From positions 1,496,079 to 1,560,078 of the forward strand of contig NZ_NISU01000001.1 in assembly GCF_002335805.1 (NCBI RefSeq): a stretch of 64,000 bases of DNA. The letters are read 5' to 3'. Shown piece by piece: positions 55,952-63,545 of this stretch; position 1 is the first letter of the stretch; every line of letters starts with the position of its first letter. This stretch comes from Bacillus sp. FJAT-45350. GTDB lineage: Bacteria > Bacillota > Bacilli > Bacillales > NISU01. The position numbers and the translations under genes were made by a program. The notes beneath the pieces are model-generated. The model did no database searches, had not been told where the DNA came from, and was given only the letters and a program-made list of their open reading frames with translations.

Positions 55952-58501
55952 TTAATATTCGTCTCCCTCAAAATATTGACGCCTCTTATATTTAGCTGAG
56001 TGACAACGATTACAAATTGGAAACGCAAAATCGATTTCAAGTTTTTTTCCACAATGCTTACACTTTTTCGTCATATTCTTAACATCTGTTTTTAAGCGCT
56101 CATGTACTTCATCACTTAATTCTCCTCTTATTCGCTCCCAGTAAATGGCTTCTGTTCGTTTATCTAGTCGATATAAAAACAAAAGGTGAAGCCCAACTGA
56201 TTTATAGGAAAGTTCTAAATCCTCTAAGCTGTCCTTCGTGATTTTAGGTTCTGGTAATTCTGTTCCACGTACAATTGCAAGCATTTTTTGTCGCCATTCA
56301 TACGTTAAGCCAGGCTCTCGATTTGAAAATGGCAAATGTAAGAATCCATATAAATCCATGAGAGAAAGCCGACCTTCTATTTCTGTCCCTCTTATCGTTG
56401 TGTAAAGCTCTTTTTCCTCAGACAATGTTGCTTTTTTCGTTCCTATAGGGCTCTCAAACTTCTCCCAAAGGTCAAAAAATGCACCTAGGTCCCGGTAGTA
56501 CTTCTGAAACCTTTCAAATATATCACTGGTTGGTGCAATCGCAAATGTATGAACTGGGATATCTTCTTGGTTAAGCAGGCGATTCATTAACTTAATATCT
56601 TTTGTGAAAGCTACCTTCCCAACATTATAAATTCCTTTACGCCCTGCCCGACCTGCAATTTGCTTTACTTCTTGGGATGTTAACCTGCGTCTCTTTACTC
56701 CATCAAACTTCTCGTTTTCTAAAAAAACAATCCTACGTATCGGTAAATTAAGTCCCATACCGATAGCATCTGTAGCTACGATGACTTTTGTTTCACCTTG
56801 AATAAATCGTTGCATTTGCTTCTTTCTTGTTTCAGGAGGCATGCTACCATAAATCATTGAAACAGAATGTCCATTATTTTGTAGTCTTGATGCTGTCTCA
56901 AGTACTCTTCTTCTAGAAAAGCAAACGAGAGCATCTCCTTTTTTCGTATGCTTCATGCTAAATTCTTTCGATTCGACCTCTAAAGGGATATCTCGGTTAT
57001 ATTTATGAATTTCTATATCCGAATCCCCTAATAATTGAAGGATCATCGACTTAGAATTTAAGCTACCAATAATGTGGACTTCATTCGCATTAGCTTTAGT
57101 GATCGCTTTATACCATGAAAATCCTCTATCTTTATCAGCAATCATTTGTGCTTCATCGATTACAACTACATCATAAAATTCTTTCTCATGAAACATCTCA
57201 ACAGTACAGGAGATATGTGTTGCTCCGTCTAAGTCCTTTTCCTCTTCCCCTGTTTTTAAGCCACAGGTTACATCATCATTATTTAACTTATCGTACACTT
57301 CTAGAGCTAATAGTCTTAATGGAGCAAGGTAGATCCCACTTTCTCCTTCTTTCATCCGCTGTAAAGCATGGTGTGTCTTTCCAGTGTTTGTCTCACCTAT
57401 ATGAAGAACATATTTTATATTTCTGCCAGTATTCGGCCGATACTCTCGTCCAAATATATCTTCAAGCATACGTTCTTCTCTTTCAACCTGCCTTTTATAT
57501 TCAGCTAATTCTTCCGCTCTTTTTTGTTCTCTCTTAGCTAGGTCTTGTTCATAAATTGCTTTATGATTAGCCTCATCAAAAGGTAACGAAGCAATTGTTA
57601 AAATGTCTTCAAGATACTCCTCTTGAATTTTTGATAAAAACTCCATTTGAATCAAATATAAGCTATCTGCAATCACCTTTCGTAAAACTGAGACTGATAT
57701 TTGATAATACTCTACTAAAGTAGGTGGCAGTTCTTCAAGTAGCCATTTAGGTACAAACTCAAAGAGATAGTCTCTGATAACTCTGTCATAATAGTAGTAA
57801 TACGTTTCGTACTCCCATTGAAAGGTTTTGTGTACGGTACCTGTTAACTCATCCAAAAAACTACCGACAAAAGTATAATTTGAAACTTTAAAATTCCCTT
57901 TAGGAACTAATTTTTCTTCTATTTTAAATGTATCAATTGTTTGAAACTTAGGATTGTTTGTTAAATCCTTTACTAATTGTTTTGATACAATATGTCGAAC
58001 ATGTAAGTAAAGAATCTCATACCTTTCATCAATAATGTCTTTCGCAGCATTTTCTATGGCTGTTTCTGCATTTTTCCTTTTCTCAGCAATCTCTTCTTCT
58101 TTTTTTCTAACGAGATAATCCTGTCGAGCCTGTTCATAGCGAGTTTCCCACTTTTCATGGTCTTGTACATTTGTACTCTCAAGCCAGTTCATCACATTGA
58201 ATCGTTGATACTCTTTCATTTCCGTTCGAAAAAGATGGTTTATCAGCTTCCGGTCAACACCCTCTACTTCATAGCCTTTTTCATATAAAAACGACTTTTT
58301 CTCCTTTTTAGAAACGTCATTCGTCGCTTTATTAATCCAAACATTTACCCAAATTTGTTCTAGGTACTGCTTTCTATCGGAAAGGTATTGTTCATAAGAT
58401 GGTAATCTCTCTCTCGTTTCAAGGTAATTGTTCATATCCTCAAAAATTTTCTTCTTTGTATGTTCTATTGCTTGAGGATAGATAGTAATTAATTTATTCA
58501 A
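55952..58501 (-). CDS. Suv3-like DExH-box RNA helicase with C-terminal zinc ribbon
   Basis: An 849-residue SF2 helicase. Residues 1-360 are a long charged, partly coiled-coil N-terminal region. Walker A GETNTGKT is at 369-376, with APLRLLALEVYDKL (motif Ia), Walker B DEAQ at 449-452, HIIGSL, CFSRRRVLE (motif IV), VATDAIGMGLNLP (V) and QIAGRAGRKG (VI). The GETNTGKT and DEAQ forms are those of mitochondrial Suv3 and its bacterial relatives, NTP-dependent RNA/DNA unwinding enzymes in RNA turnover. A C-terminal zinc ribbon has Cys814, 817, 830 and 833. TTG 58501 has AAGGAG upstream. No nuclease partner is adjacent. Confidence 0.88.
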   Translation of the reverse strand: MNKLITIYPQAIEHTKKKIFEDMNNYLETRERLPSYEQYLSDRKQYLEQIWVNVWINKATNDVSKKEKKSFLYEKGYEVEGVDRKLINHLFRTEMKEYQRFNVMNWLESTNVQDHEKWETRYEQARQDYLVRKKEEEIAEKRKNAETAIENAAKDIIDERYEILYLHVRHIVSKQLVKDLTNNPKFQTIDTFKIEEKLVPKGNFKVSNYTFVGSFLDELTGTVHKTFQWEYETYYYYYDRVIRDYLFEFVPKWLLEELPPTLVEYYQISVSVLRKVIADSLYLIQMEFLSKIQEEYLEDILTIASLPFDEANHKAIYEQDLAKREQKRAEELAEYKRQVEREERMLEDIFGREYRPNTGRNIKYVLHIGETNTGKTHHALQRMKEGESGIYLAPLRLLALEVYDKLNNDDVTCGLKTGEEEKDLDGATHISCTVEMFHEKEFYDVVVIDEAQMIADKDRGFSWYKAITKANANEVHIIGSLNSKSMILQLLGDSDIEIHKYNRDIPLEVESKEFSMKHTKKGDALVCFSRRRVLETASRLQNNGHSVSMIYGSMPPETRKKQMQRFIQGETKVIVATDAIGMGLNLPIRRIVFLENEKFDGVKRRRLTSQEVKQIAGRAGRKGIYNVGKVAFTKDIKLMNRLLNQEDIPVHTFAIAPTSDIFERFQKYYRDLGAFFDLWEKFESPIGTKKATLSEEKELYTTIRGTEIEGRLSLMDLYGFLHLPFSNREPGLTYEWRQKMLAIVRGTELPEPKITKDSLEDLELSYKSVGLHLLFLYRLDKRTEAIYWERIRGELSDEVHERLKTDVKNMTKKCKHCGKKLEIDFAFPICNRCHSAKYKRRQYFEGDEY

Positions 58502-58603
58502 ATTATGTCTCTCCTTTCCGTATCTTATAACGGAGGAACGAATCGTATCATTAGTTTTGCCTTTGTCATTTTATTTATTACGCACTAATGTGGATGTTGT
58601 CCC

Positions 58604-58632
58604 TTACTGTAGTGTTTGTTGAATGGTATAAT
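58604..58632 (+). promoter_or_regulatory. Extended -10 sigma-A promoter
   Basis: TTACTG, 17 nt, then TGG-TATAAT (58627-58632), 30 nt upstream of ATG 58662. The -35 is weak and the extended -10 perfect. Confidence 0.6.
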
Positions 58633-58661
58633 ACCCCTATCTTACCAGAAGGAGAGCGAAA

Positions 58662-58961
58662 ATGAATAAAAAAGCAATTGAAGAACAGGTTATCAGTAAT
58701 TATCAGCAGGATGAACAGATGATGATTTTAGTTTTTGCTCAGTGGAGTATAAACAATGATTTAGATCCTAAAGAACTATATTTACGAGCGTATCCTGACC
58801 AAGGAAGTAACGATGCTTTACAACAAGCATTGGATTTAACCGTTTCTAAAGAAGAGGCTGGCGAAGTACCTGATGATACATTGCTAGGTGTACTATCCTT
58901 GTTTGGAAATGATGATTTAGCTTTTGTCGTCACCGAGGAAATCAATAAGAGAAAAAGATAA
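58662..58961 (+). CDS. Conserved-looking hypothetical soluble protein
   Basis: A 99-residue acidic cytosolic protein, mostly helical, with no Cys and no signal. It opens MNKKAIEEQVISNYQQDEQM and carries the landmarks FAQWSINNDLDPKELYLRAYP and DDTLLGVLSLFGNDDLAFVV. It has a promoter with extended -10 and AAGGAG before the ATG at 58662, so it is a bona fide gene. I do not recognise the family with certainty. It precedes the SIMPL gene by 65 nt in the same direction and could share its transcript, since no terminator is seen between them. Confidence 0.75.
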   Translation: MNKKAIEEQVISNYQQDEQMMILVFAQWSINNDLDPKELYLRAYPDQGSNDALQQALDLTVSKEEAGEVPDDTLLGVLSLFGNDDLAFVVTEEINKRKR

Positions 58962-59026
58962 TAACATAAGGGCTTACAGTGGGTCATATCATATTCTAAA
59001 TCTATTATGATGAAAAAGGTGAGCAT

Positions 59027-59692
59027 ATGTATAATAATCAAATGTACAGTTTCCCCTCACAAGTAAGCCCTATAAAACAAAATGGGACAAATGAGCTGAA
59101 AGTTTATGGTGAAGGTAAGCTTCAACTCTCTCCCGATCACGCAATCATTACACTAGGAGTAATCAATGAAAACTCCGATTTAACAGTAGCTCAAAATGAA
59201 AATAATCAAAAGATGACAAATGTTATTCAAGCTTTACGAGAAATAGGAATTCCAGATAATGATATGAAGACAGTTATTTATCAAATTGACATGATGTATG
59301 ATTATGAAAATAATAAGCAAATTTTGAGAGGATACAAAGTAAATCATCAACTCCAGGTTTCCGTTGAATCGATTGGTCAAACTGGTCTAGTCATTGATAC
59401 AGCTGTACAAAGTGGAGCTAATACTGTTTCGAATGTTACGTTTACTGTAAAACAAGTTGATGATTACTATAATCAAGCATTAGTTATGGCAATGAATTAT
59501 GCTTATGAAAAGGCAGTTGCAATGGCTAATTCACTTGGTGCAACTCTAAATCCGTTACCAAAACAGATAGAAGAACTCTCTGCACAAGCTAGTCCACCTC
59601 AGCCTTTCCTAATGGCACAAGCTGCACAAACACCAGTACAGCCAGGACAAATAGAAATTACCGCAAGAATAGCTGTTGATTACTTATATTAG
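59027..59692 (+). CDS. SIMPL (DUF541/YggE-like) domain protein
   Basis: A 221-residue SIMPL-domain protein: LKVYGEGKLQLSPDHAIITLGVINENSDLTVAQNENN (about 22-58), the central GIPDNDMKTVIYQIDMMYDY and RGYKVNHQLQVSVESIGQTGLVIDTAVQSGANTVSNVTF, then YEKAVAMANSLGATLNPLPKQIEE. Homologues (YggE, BP26) are usually exported and linked to oxidative stress. This one has no signal peptide or lipobox, only a short polar N-terminus, so it may be cytosolic or leave by another route. AAAGGTG precedes the ATG at 59027. Confidence 0.85.
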   Translation: MYNNQMYSFPSQVSPIKQNGTNELKVYGEGKLQLSPDHAIITLGVINENSDLTVAQNENNQKMTNVIQALREIGIPDNDMKTVIYQIDMMYDYENNKQILRGYKVNHQLQVSVESIGQTGLVIDTAVQSGANTVSNVTFTVKQVDDYYNQALVMAMNYAYEKAVAMANSLGATLNPLPKQIEELSAQASPPQPFLMAQAAQTPVQPGQIEITARIAVDYLY

Positions 59693-59700
59693 TATAGATG

Positions 59701-60072
59701 CTATGCTATCACTTCTCTCTCCTTTTTTATTCCATAGAGAAACATCAGAATACCAATAATGACAAGTAGTGGCTCTAAAATATACACCTCTGGTCCGTAT
59801 GTTAGACGGTGAAGTTGGAAAATCCAATGGATAACTACAATATCAAAACTTGCAAAGAACCCAGAAGCAACGATAACCCCATGAAAAAATGAAAGTGGAA
59901 AAAACTTTCTGCAAAAATAATAAAAGATAATTGTCGCTACACCGGCAAAAAGTAACGCACCAAGTCGCTGCAATGTCGTTGTAGCTGTCAATTCAATCGC
60001 ATAGGCATGCGATGAGTGAAATAATAAGTCTATGTACAAAATTCCAAATAGAAAGCCTATCATTCTGTTCAT
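59701..60072 (-). CDS. Small four-helix membrane protein, DUF2243-like
   Basis: A 123-residue protein with four predicted TM helices. The third region, HGVIVASGFFASFDIVVIHWIFQLHRLTYGPEVYILEPLLVIIG, resembles the DUF2243 core, which has G-F-x-x-x-x-D-x-x-x-x-H-x-x-x-x-x-H spaced His/Asp residues that could bind metal or haem. Family assignment is from memory of that pattern and is moderate. AAGGATGG precedes ATG 60072. It converges on the SIMPL gene with only 8 nt between stops and precedes the tRNA array's 3' end. Confidence 0.6.
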   Translation of the reverse strand: MNRMIGFLFGILYIDLLFHSSHAYAIELTATTTLQRLGALLFAGVATIIFYYFCRKFFPLSFFHGVIVASGFFASFDIVVIHWIFQLHRLTYGPEVYILEPLLVIIGILMFLYGIKKEREVIA

Positions 60073-60188
60073 ATTAATCCATCCTTAGATACGTATTATA
60101 TCTATTTATGGTCAAACTATTAGTTTATAAACAGAAAAAACAAGCGGAATTTAAGAATTCTGCTTGTTTTACTACATATGTATGTGTT

Positions 60189-60263
60189 TGGCTGGGCTAG
60201 CTGGATTCGAACCAACGCATGACGGAGTCAAAGTCCGTTGCCTTACCGCTTGGCTATAGCCCA
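60189..60263 (-). tRNA. tRNA-Gln(UUG), array copy 1 (3'-most)
   Basis: 75 nt including encoded CCA. Acceptor TGGGCTA pairs with TAGCCCA, discriminator G; the anticodon arm ACGGA-CTTTGAC-TCCGT gives anticodon TTG; the T arm GTTGG-TTCGAAT-CCAGC is intact. Last unit of the minus-strand tandem array. Confidence 0.95.
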
Positions 60264-60328
60264 TAGACGTTTGCTACTACTAGTATGACACACATAATAT
60301 AAATTATGCATTTTATAAAAAAAGAAAA

Positions 60329-60403
60329 TGGCTGGGCTAGCTGGATTCGAACCAACGCATGACGGAGTCAAAGTCCGTTGCCTTACCGCTTGGCTATAGC
60401 CCA
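60329..60403 (-). tRNA. tRNA-Gln(UUG), array copy 2
   Basis: Identical to copy 1 over all 75 nt, 140 bp from it. All stems intact, anticodon TTG, CCA encoded. Confidence 0.95.
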
Positions 60404-60468
60404 TTGACGTTTGCTACTACTAGTATGAAACACATAATATAAATTATGCATTTTATAAAAAAAGAAAA

Positions 60469-60543
60469 TGGCTGGGCTAGCTGGATTCGAACCAACGCAT
60501 GACGGAGTCAAAGTCCGTTGCCTTACCGCTTGGCTATAGCCCA
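60469..60543 (-). tRNA. tRNA-Gln(UUG), array copy 3
   Basis: Identical to copies 1 and 2, with the spacer also nearly identical. All stems intact, anticodon TTG. Confidence 0.95.
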
Positions 60544-60607
60544 TAGACGTTTGCTTCTACTAGTATGAAACGCATAATATAAATTATGCATTTTTATTAA
60601 AAGAAAA

Positions 60608-60682
60608 TGGCTGGGCTAGCTGGATTCGAACCAACGCATAACGGAGTCAAAGTCCGTTGCCTTACCGCTTGGCTATAGCCCA
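60608..60682 (-). tRNA. tRNA-Gln(UUG), array copy 4
   Basis: One change from copies 1-3, C to T in the variable loop next to the anticodon stem (TCCGTTATGC in place of TCCGTCATGC). Stems and anticodon intact, so functional. Confidence 0.95.
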
Positions 60683-60746
60683 TTGACGTTTGCCAATACT
60701 AGTATGAAACGCATAATATAAATTATGCATCTTTATTAAAAGAAAA

Positions 60747-60821
60747 TGGCTGGGCTAGCTAGATTCGAACGAACGCATGACTGAGTCAAAGTCCGTTGCC
60801 TTACCGCTTGGCTATACCCCA
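60747..60821 (-). tRNA. Degenerate tRNA-Gln(UUG), array copy 5
   Basis: Anticodon TTG and CCA are kept, but four substitutions break three stems: acceptor TGGGGTA (G·G at pair 5-68), anticodon arm TCAGT (G·A at pair 29-41) and T arm GTTCG/CTAGC (C·U at pair 52-62). Probably a pseudo-tRNA or a poorly folding variant. Confidence 0.8.
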
Positions 60822-60886
60822 TTGACGTTTGCCAATACTAGTATGAAACGCCTAATATAAATTATGCATTTTATAAAAAAAGAAAA

Positions 60887-60961
60887 TGGCTGGGCTAGCT
60901 AGATTCGAACGAACGCATGACTGAGTCAAAGTCCGTTGCCTTACCGCTTGGCTATACCCCA
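60887..60961 (-). tRNA. Degenerate tRNA-Gln(UUG), array copy 6
   Basis: The same four substitutions as copy 5, with a shared spacer variant (AAACGCCTAATAT). It arose by duplication of an already mutated unit. Confidence 0.8.
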
Positions 60962-61026
60962 TTGACGTTTGCCAATACTAGTATGAAACGCCTAATATAA
61001 ATTATGCATTTTATAAAAAAAGAAAA

Positions 61027-61101
61027 TGGCTGGGCTAGCTAGATTCGAACGAACGCATGACTGAGTCAAAGTCCGTTGCCTTACCGCTTGGCTATACCCC
61101 A
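61027..61101 (-). tRNA. Degenerate tRNA-Gln(UUG), array copy 7
   Basis: Identical to copy 6 in the tRNA and spacer, with the same three mismatched stem positions. Confidence 0.8.
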
Positions 61102-61166
61102 TTGACGTTTGCCAATACTAGTATGAAACGCCTAATATAAATTATGCATTTTATAAAAAAAGAAAA

Positions 61167-61241
61167 TGGCTGGGCTAGCTGGATTCGAACCAACGCATGA
61201 CGGAGTCAAAGTCCGTTGCCTTACCGCTTGGCTATAGCCCA
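61167..61241 (-). tRNA. tRNA-Gln(UUG), array copy 8 (promoter-proximal)
   Basis: Intact sequence identical to copies 1-3. It is the first transcribed unit; its 5' flank differs from the array spacers but keeps CATACTAGTAGTAGCAAA just upstream of the tRNA. Confidence 0.95.
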
Positions 61242-61586
61242 TCGCCCCTTTGCTACTACTAGTATGATTCGTATTCTTAAGAATATGCACAGATTAGGCA
61301 ATAAATTTTCTGATTCATACGTAGTTGTTTTAACGACAAAAAAGTACATTAAATGTTGTTAACATCTAATGTACTTCGTTCGTTGGACATAGTATCCTCT
61401 AAATCACTTAGAAATGAATGCTTTTGAGTGGAAACGGACATAAAAGTTTTTATTTGATGAAAAAAACGAGGAACAGCTCACGTTTTTCCTATATAACGGA
61501 TTTCATGTCCATAATGTTTGTAAATGTTACGTTTATACCATAGATAACGGAACCTTTGTCCAAATGGTCATACCTTACCACTTCAA
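61242..61586. other. Non-coding gap upstream of the tRNA array
   Basis: No ORF is supported. The left part is the presumed tRNA promoter region (minus strand TTGCCT about 17 nt from AAGAATA, a weak match). The middle holds the cyclophilin gene's terminator at 61342-61376. The right part is A/T-rich, with AACGGA and AACGTTT-like short repeats but no convincing structure. Confidence 0.6.
61342..61376 (-). terminator. Terminator of the cyclophilin gene
   Basis: AAGTACATTA pairs with TAATGTACTT (10 bp), followed on the minus strand by TTTTTGTCG, ahead of the tRNA array promoter. It lies over 200 nt after the stop codon at 61587, so the mRNA would have a long 3' UTR. Confidence 0.75.
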
Positions 61587-62258
61587 TTACTCAACTACTT
61601 CTGGTTGTCCGTAATCGACACCATGTGTTTCAACTGTTACTACTTTCATACGTTGGTCTTGAAGAGGTCTATCACTAGCATTTCTATCTACTGATACAAT
61701 TGCATCAACAGCTTCCATACCCTCAATAACCTTACCAAAACCAGCGTACTCACCATCTAAATGCGGTGAATCATCTACCATAATAAAAAATTGAGACCCA
61801 GCAGAATCAGGGTGTTGTGAGCGAGCCATTGATAGTACACCACGTTCATGTACTAAATTATTCTCAAAACCGTTTGAAGTAAATTCACCAGGGATGCTGT
61901 ACCCAGGTCCTCCCATTCCACTTCCTTCTGGGTCACCACCTTGTACCATAAAACCAGGAATAACACGGTGGAATACTAATCCGTCATAAAAACCACTCTC
62001 TACTAATGAAACAAAGTTCGTAACAGAATTCGGTGCTACTTCTGGATATAACTCGATAAGTATTTGATCATCGTTCTCCATTGTAATTGTCACAATAGGA
62101 TTCGTTTCAGATGAAAAATCATTTGTACCAGCTACTTCTTCGTCTCCATCAGTTTCCACTACCTCATCTTCAGGACTCGTCCCACATCCAACTACAAGCA
62201 TTGCTAAGATAATACTCATAACCATGATGAGTAATTGTTTTGACCATTTCATTTTCAT
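61587..62258 (-). CDS. Cyclophilin-type peptidyl-prolyl isomerase lipoprotein
   Basis: A 223-residue surface foldase. The signal peptide ends in a lipobox VVGC (Cys25), then an acidic linker, then a cyclophilin domain (about 48-215) with LVFHRVIPGFMVQGGDPEGSGMGGPGY (catalytic Arg in FHRVI) and SMARSQHPDSAGSQFFIMV. It should catalyse proline isomerisation in proteins folding outside the membrane. ATG 62258 has AAGGAG at 8 nt; a TTG six bases earlier is too close. Unlike cytosolic PpiB of Bacillus, this one is exported and tethered, like PrsA in location but not in fold. It sits just after exoA in the same direction. Confidence 0.9.
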   Translation of the reverse strand: MKMKWSKQLLIMVMSIILAMLVVGCGTSPEDEVVETDGDEEVAGTNDFSSETNPIVTITMENDDQILIELYPEVAPNSVTNFVSLVESGFYDGLVFHRVIPGFMVQGGDPEGSGMGGPGYSIPGEFTSNGFENNLVHERGVLSMARSQHPDSAGSQFFIMVDDSPHLDGEYAGFGKVIEGMEAVDAIVSVDRNASDRPLQDQRMKVVTVETHGVDYGQPEVVE

Positions 62259-62299
62259 ATTCAAATCTCCTTTGCAACATTTTCAAAGTTAATTATACG

Positions 62300-63058
62300 T
62301 TATCTAATTTCTAAAACAATAGGACAATGATCGCTTCCATAGGTTTGAGAATGAATATCTGCACTCACTAAAGAATTTTCAAGTCTATTTGATACGATAA
62401 AATAATCAATTCTCCACCCAATATTTCTAGCTCTAACATCTCTCATATAAGACCACCACGTATACATTTCTACTTTGTCTGGGTAAAAGTATCGGAATGT
62501 ATCTGTGAAGCCTTCTTGTAGAAGAATAGTCATTTTTTCTCGCTCTTCCTCAGTAAAGCCTGAATTCCCTTTGTTGGATTTAGCGTTCTTTAAGTCAATT
62601 TCAGTGTGAGCTACATTTAGGTCCCCACATAGAATGACTGGTTTCCGTTCATCTAACTCTTTTAAATAGCTGCGAAATTGGTCTTCCCATTGTAAACGAT
62701 AATCTAGTCTTGCTAAATCTCGTTTGGAATTTGGAGTATAGATATTTACTAAGTAGAAATCATCAAATTCCAATGTAATAATTCTACCTTCAACTTGTGG
62801 ATCTTCTACTCCGATACCAACGCCATACCAAGCAGAGATAGGCTTTTTTTTTGTGAAAATTGCTGTCCCAGAATAGCCTTTCTTCTCGGCATAATTCCAA
62901 TATTGATGGTAGCCCTCTAACTCTAGGTTGATTTGACCTTCTTGTAACTTTGTTTCTTGAATACAAAAAATATCTGCACCGATTTCATGAAAATAATCTA
63001 GAAAGCCTTTTTTTACACACGCTCTAATACCATTCACATTCCAAGATATTAGTTTCAT
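62300..63058 (-). CDS. exoA: Exodeoxyribonuclease III / AP endonuclease
   Basis: A 252-residue enzyme of the ExoIII/APE1 family for base-excision repair of abasic sites. Catalytic landmarks are complete: MKLISWNVNGIRACVKKGF (Asn7), IFCIQETKLQEG (metal-binding Glu), GDLNVAHTEIDL (Asp, Asn), YTWWSYM, RIDYFIVS and the final TYGSDHCPIVLEI (Asp, His). Length and motifs match Bacillus ExoA. ATG 63058 follows GGGGATG. It shares orientation with the membrane gene upstream (23-nt gap) and the cyclophilin downstream. Confidence 0.95.
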   Translation of the reverse strand: MKLISWNVNGIRACVKKGFLDYFHEIGADIFCIQETKLQEGQINLELEGYHQYWNYAEKKGYSGTAIFTKKKPISAWYGVGIGVEDPQVEGRIITLEFDDFYLVNIYTPNSKRDLARLDYRLQWEDQFRSYLKELDERKPVILCGDLNVAHTEIDLKNAKSNKGNSGFTEEEREKMTILLQEGFTDTFRYFYPDKVEMYTWWSYMRDVRARNIGWRIDYFIVSNRLENSLVSADIHSQTYGSDHCPIVLEIR

Positions 63059-63081
63059 AGATTTACATCCCCTGCCGTCAA

Positions 63082-63456
63082 CTATTGTTGTAATTCATCT
63101 AGAAGTGGATACTTATTTTTTAGTCTTAAAAGAAACAGCTCATTTCGGGAACGTTTCTCAATCACACTTAATGTAATAACGATATACACTGTAAATGTTG
63201 CTATCGTACTTACAATTGCGAGCAATGAACCATAATAACTAATAAGCATAGCCACTTGCCATGATACCATTATCCCTGTTGCGACCACAATGATAAAGCA
63301 TAGTGAAGCGTAGAGTGCATAGACCATTCCTTTTATACCTTCAAATCGCTCAAATAGATTTCTACCTCTTTTTAGAGGGAAATCAAGCATAAATAGTAAG
63401 TAAAATATAAGCAAGAAATATGAAAACATTCCCCAGCCTAATTCAGTTAACCCCAT
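63082..63456 (-). CDS. Hypothetical membrane protein (four TM segments)
   Basis: A 124-residue protein with about four hydrophobic segments (GMFSYFLLIFYLLFML, MVYALYASLCFIIVVATGIMV, MLISYYGSLLAIVSTIATFTVYIVITL) and a basic C-terminal tail with EKRSRNELFLLRLKNKYPLLDE. No family recognised. GGAGG lies 9 nt before ATG 63456. It is immediately upstream of exoA in the same direction, likely co-transcribed, and is separated from ppaC by a terminator. Confidence 0.7.
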   Translation of the reverse strand: MGLTELGWGMFSYFLLIFYLLFMLDFPLKRGRNLFERFEGIKGMVYALYASLCFIIVVATGIMVSWQVAMLISYYGSLLAIVSTIATFTVYIVITLSVIEKRSRNELFLLRLKNKYPLLDELQQ

Positions 63457-63489
63457 TTGCTCTTTCCTCCATCCACCATAATCTGAAAA

Positions 63490-63514
63490 AGCACACCTTT
63501 TAAAATGGTGTGCT
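63490..63514 (-). terminator. Terminator of ppaC
   Basis: AGCACACC and GGTGTGCT form an 8-bp stem with a 9-nt loop, followed on the minus strand by TTTTTCAG. Confidence 0.85.
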
Positions 63515-63545
63515 CATCTTTTTGCTTAATTATATCAGATGGATT

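Larger units (their letters stand above)
60189..61241 (-). repeat. Tandem array of eight 139-140 bp tRNA-Gln units
   Basis: Unit starts are at 60189, 60329, 60469, 60608, 60747, 60887, 61027 and 61167. Each spacer of 64-65 nt has the same order on the minus strand: a T-rich tract after CCA (TTTTCTTTTTTTATAAAA), a near-palindrome GCATAATTTATATTATG, then CATACTAGTA and GCAAACGTC before the next tRNA. The T-rich tract could end transcripts and the A/T-rich palindrome could be a promoter or processing site, so units may be independently expressed. Confidence 0.9.

Noticed and set aside
55801-55995. 64-codon plus-strand ORF at the end of the helicase gene
   Set aside because: It is composed of the structured repeat insert and the antisense of the helicase's zinc ribbon.
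57115-57537. 140-codon plus-strand ORF inside the Suv3-like gene
   Set aside because: It is antisense to helicase motifs that are clearly coding, has a low-complexity Leu/His composition and no start signals.
60189-61241. Regular 140-bp periodicity as a CRISPR or satellite array
   Set aside because: Each unit contains a tRNA-Gln; spacers are similar, not unique, and there is no cas gene.
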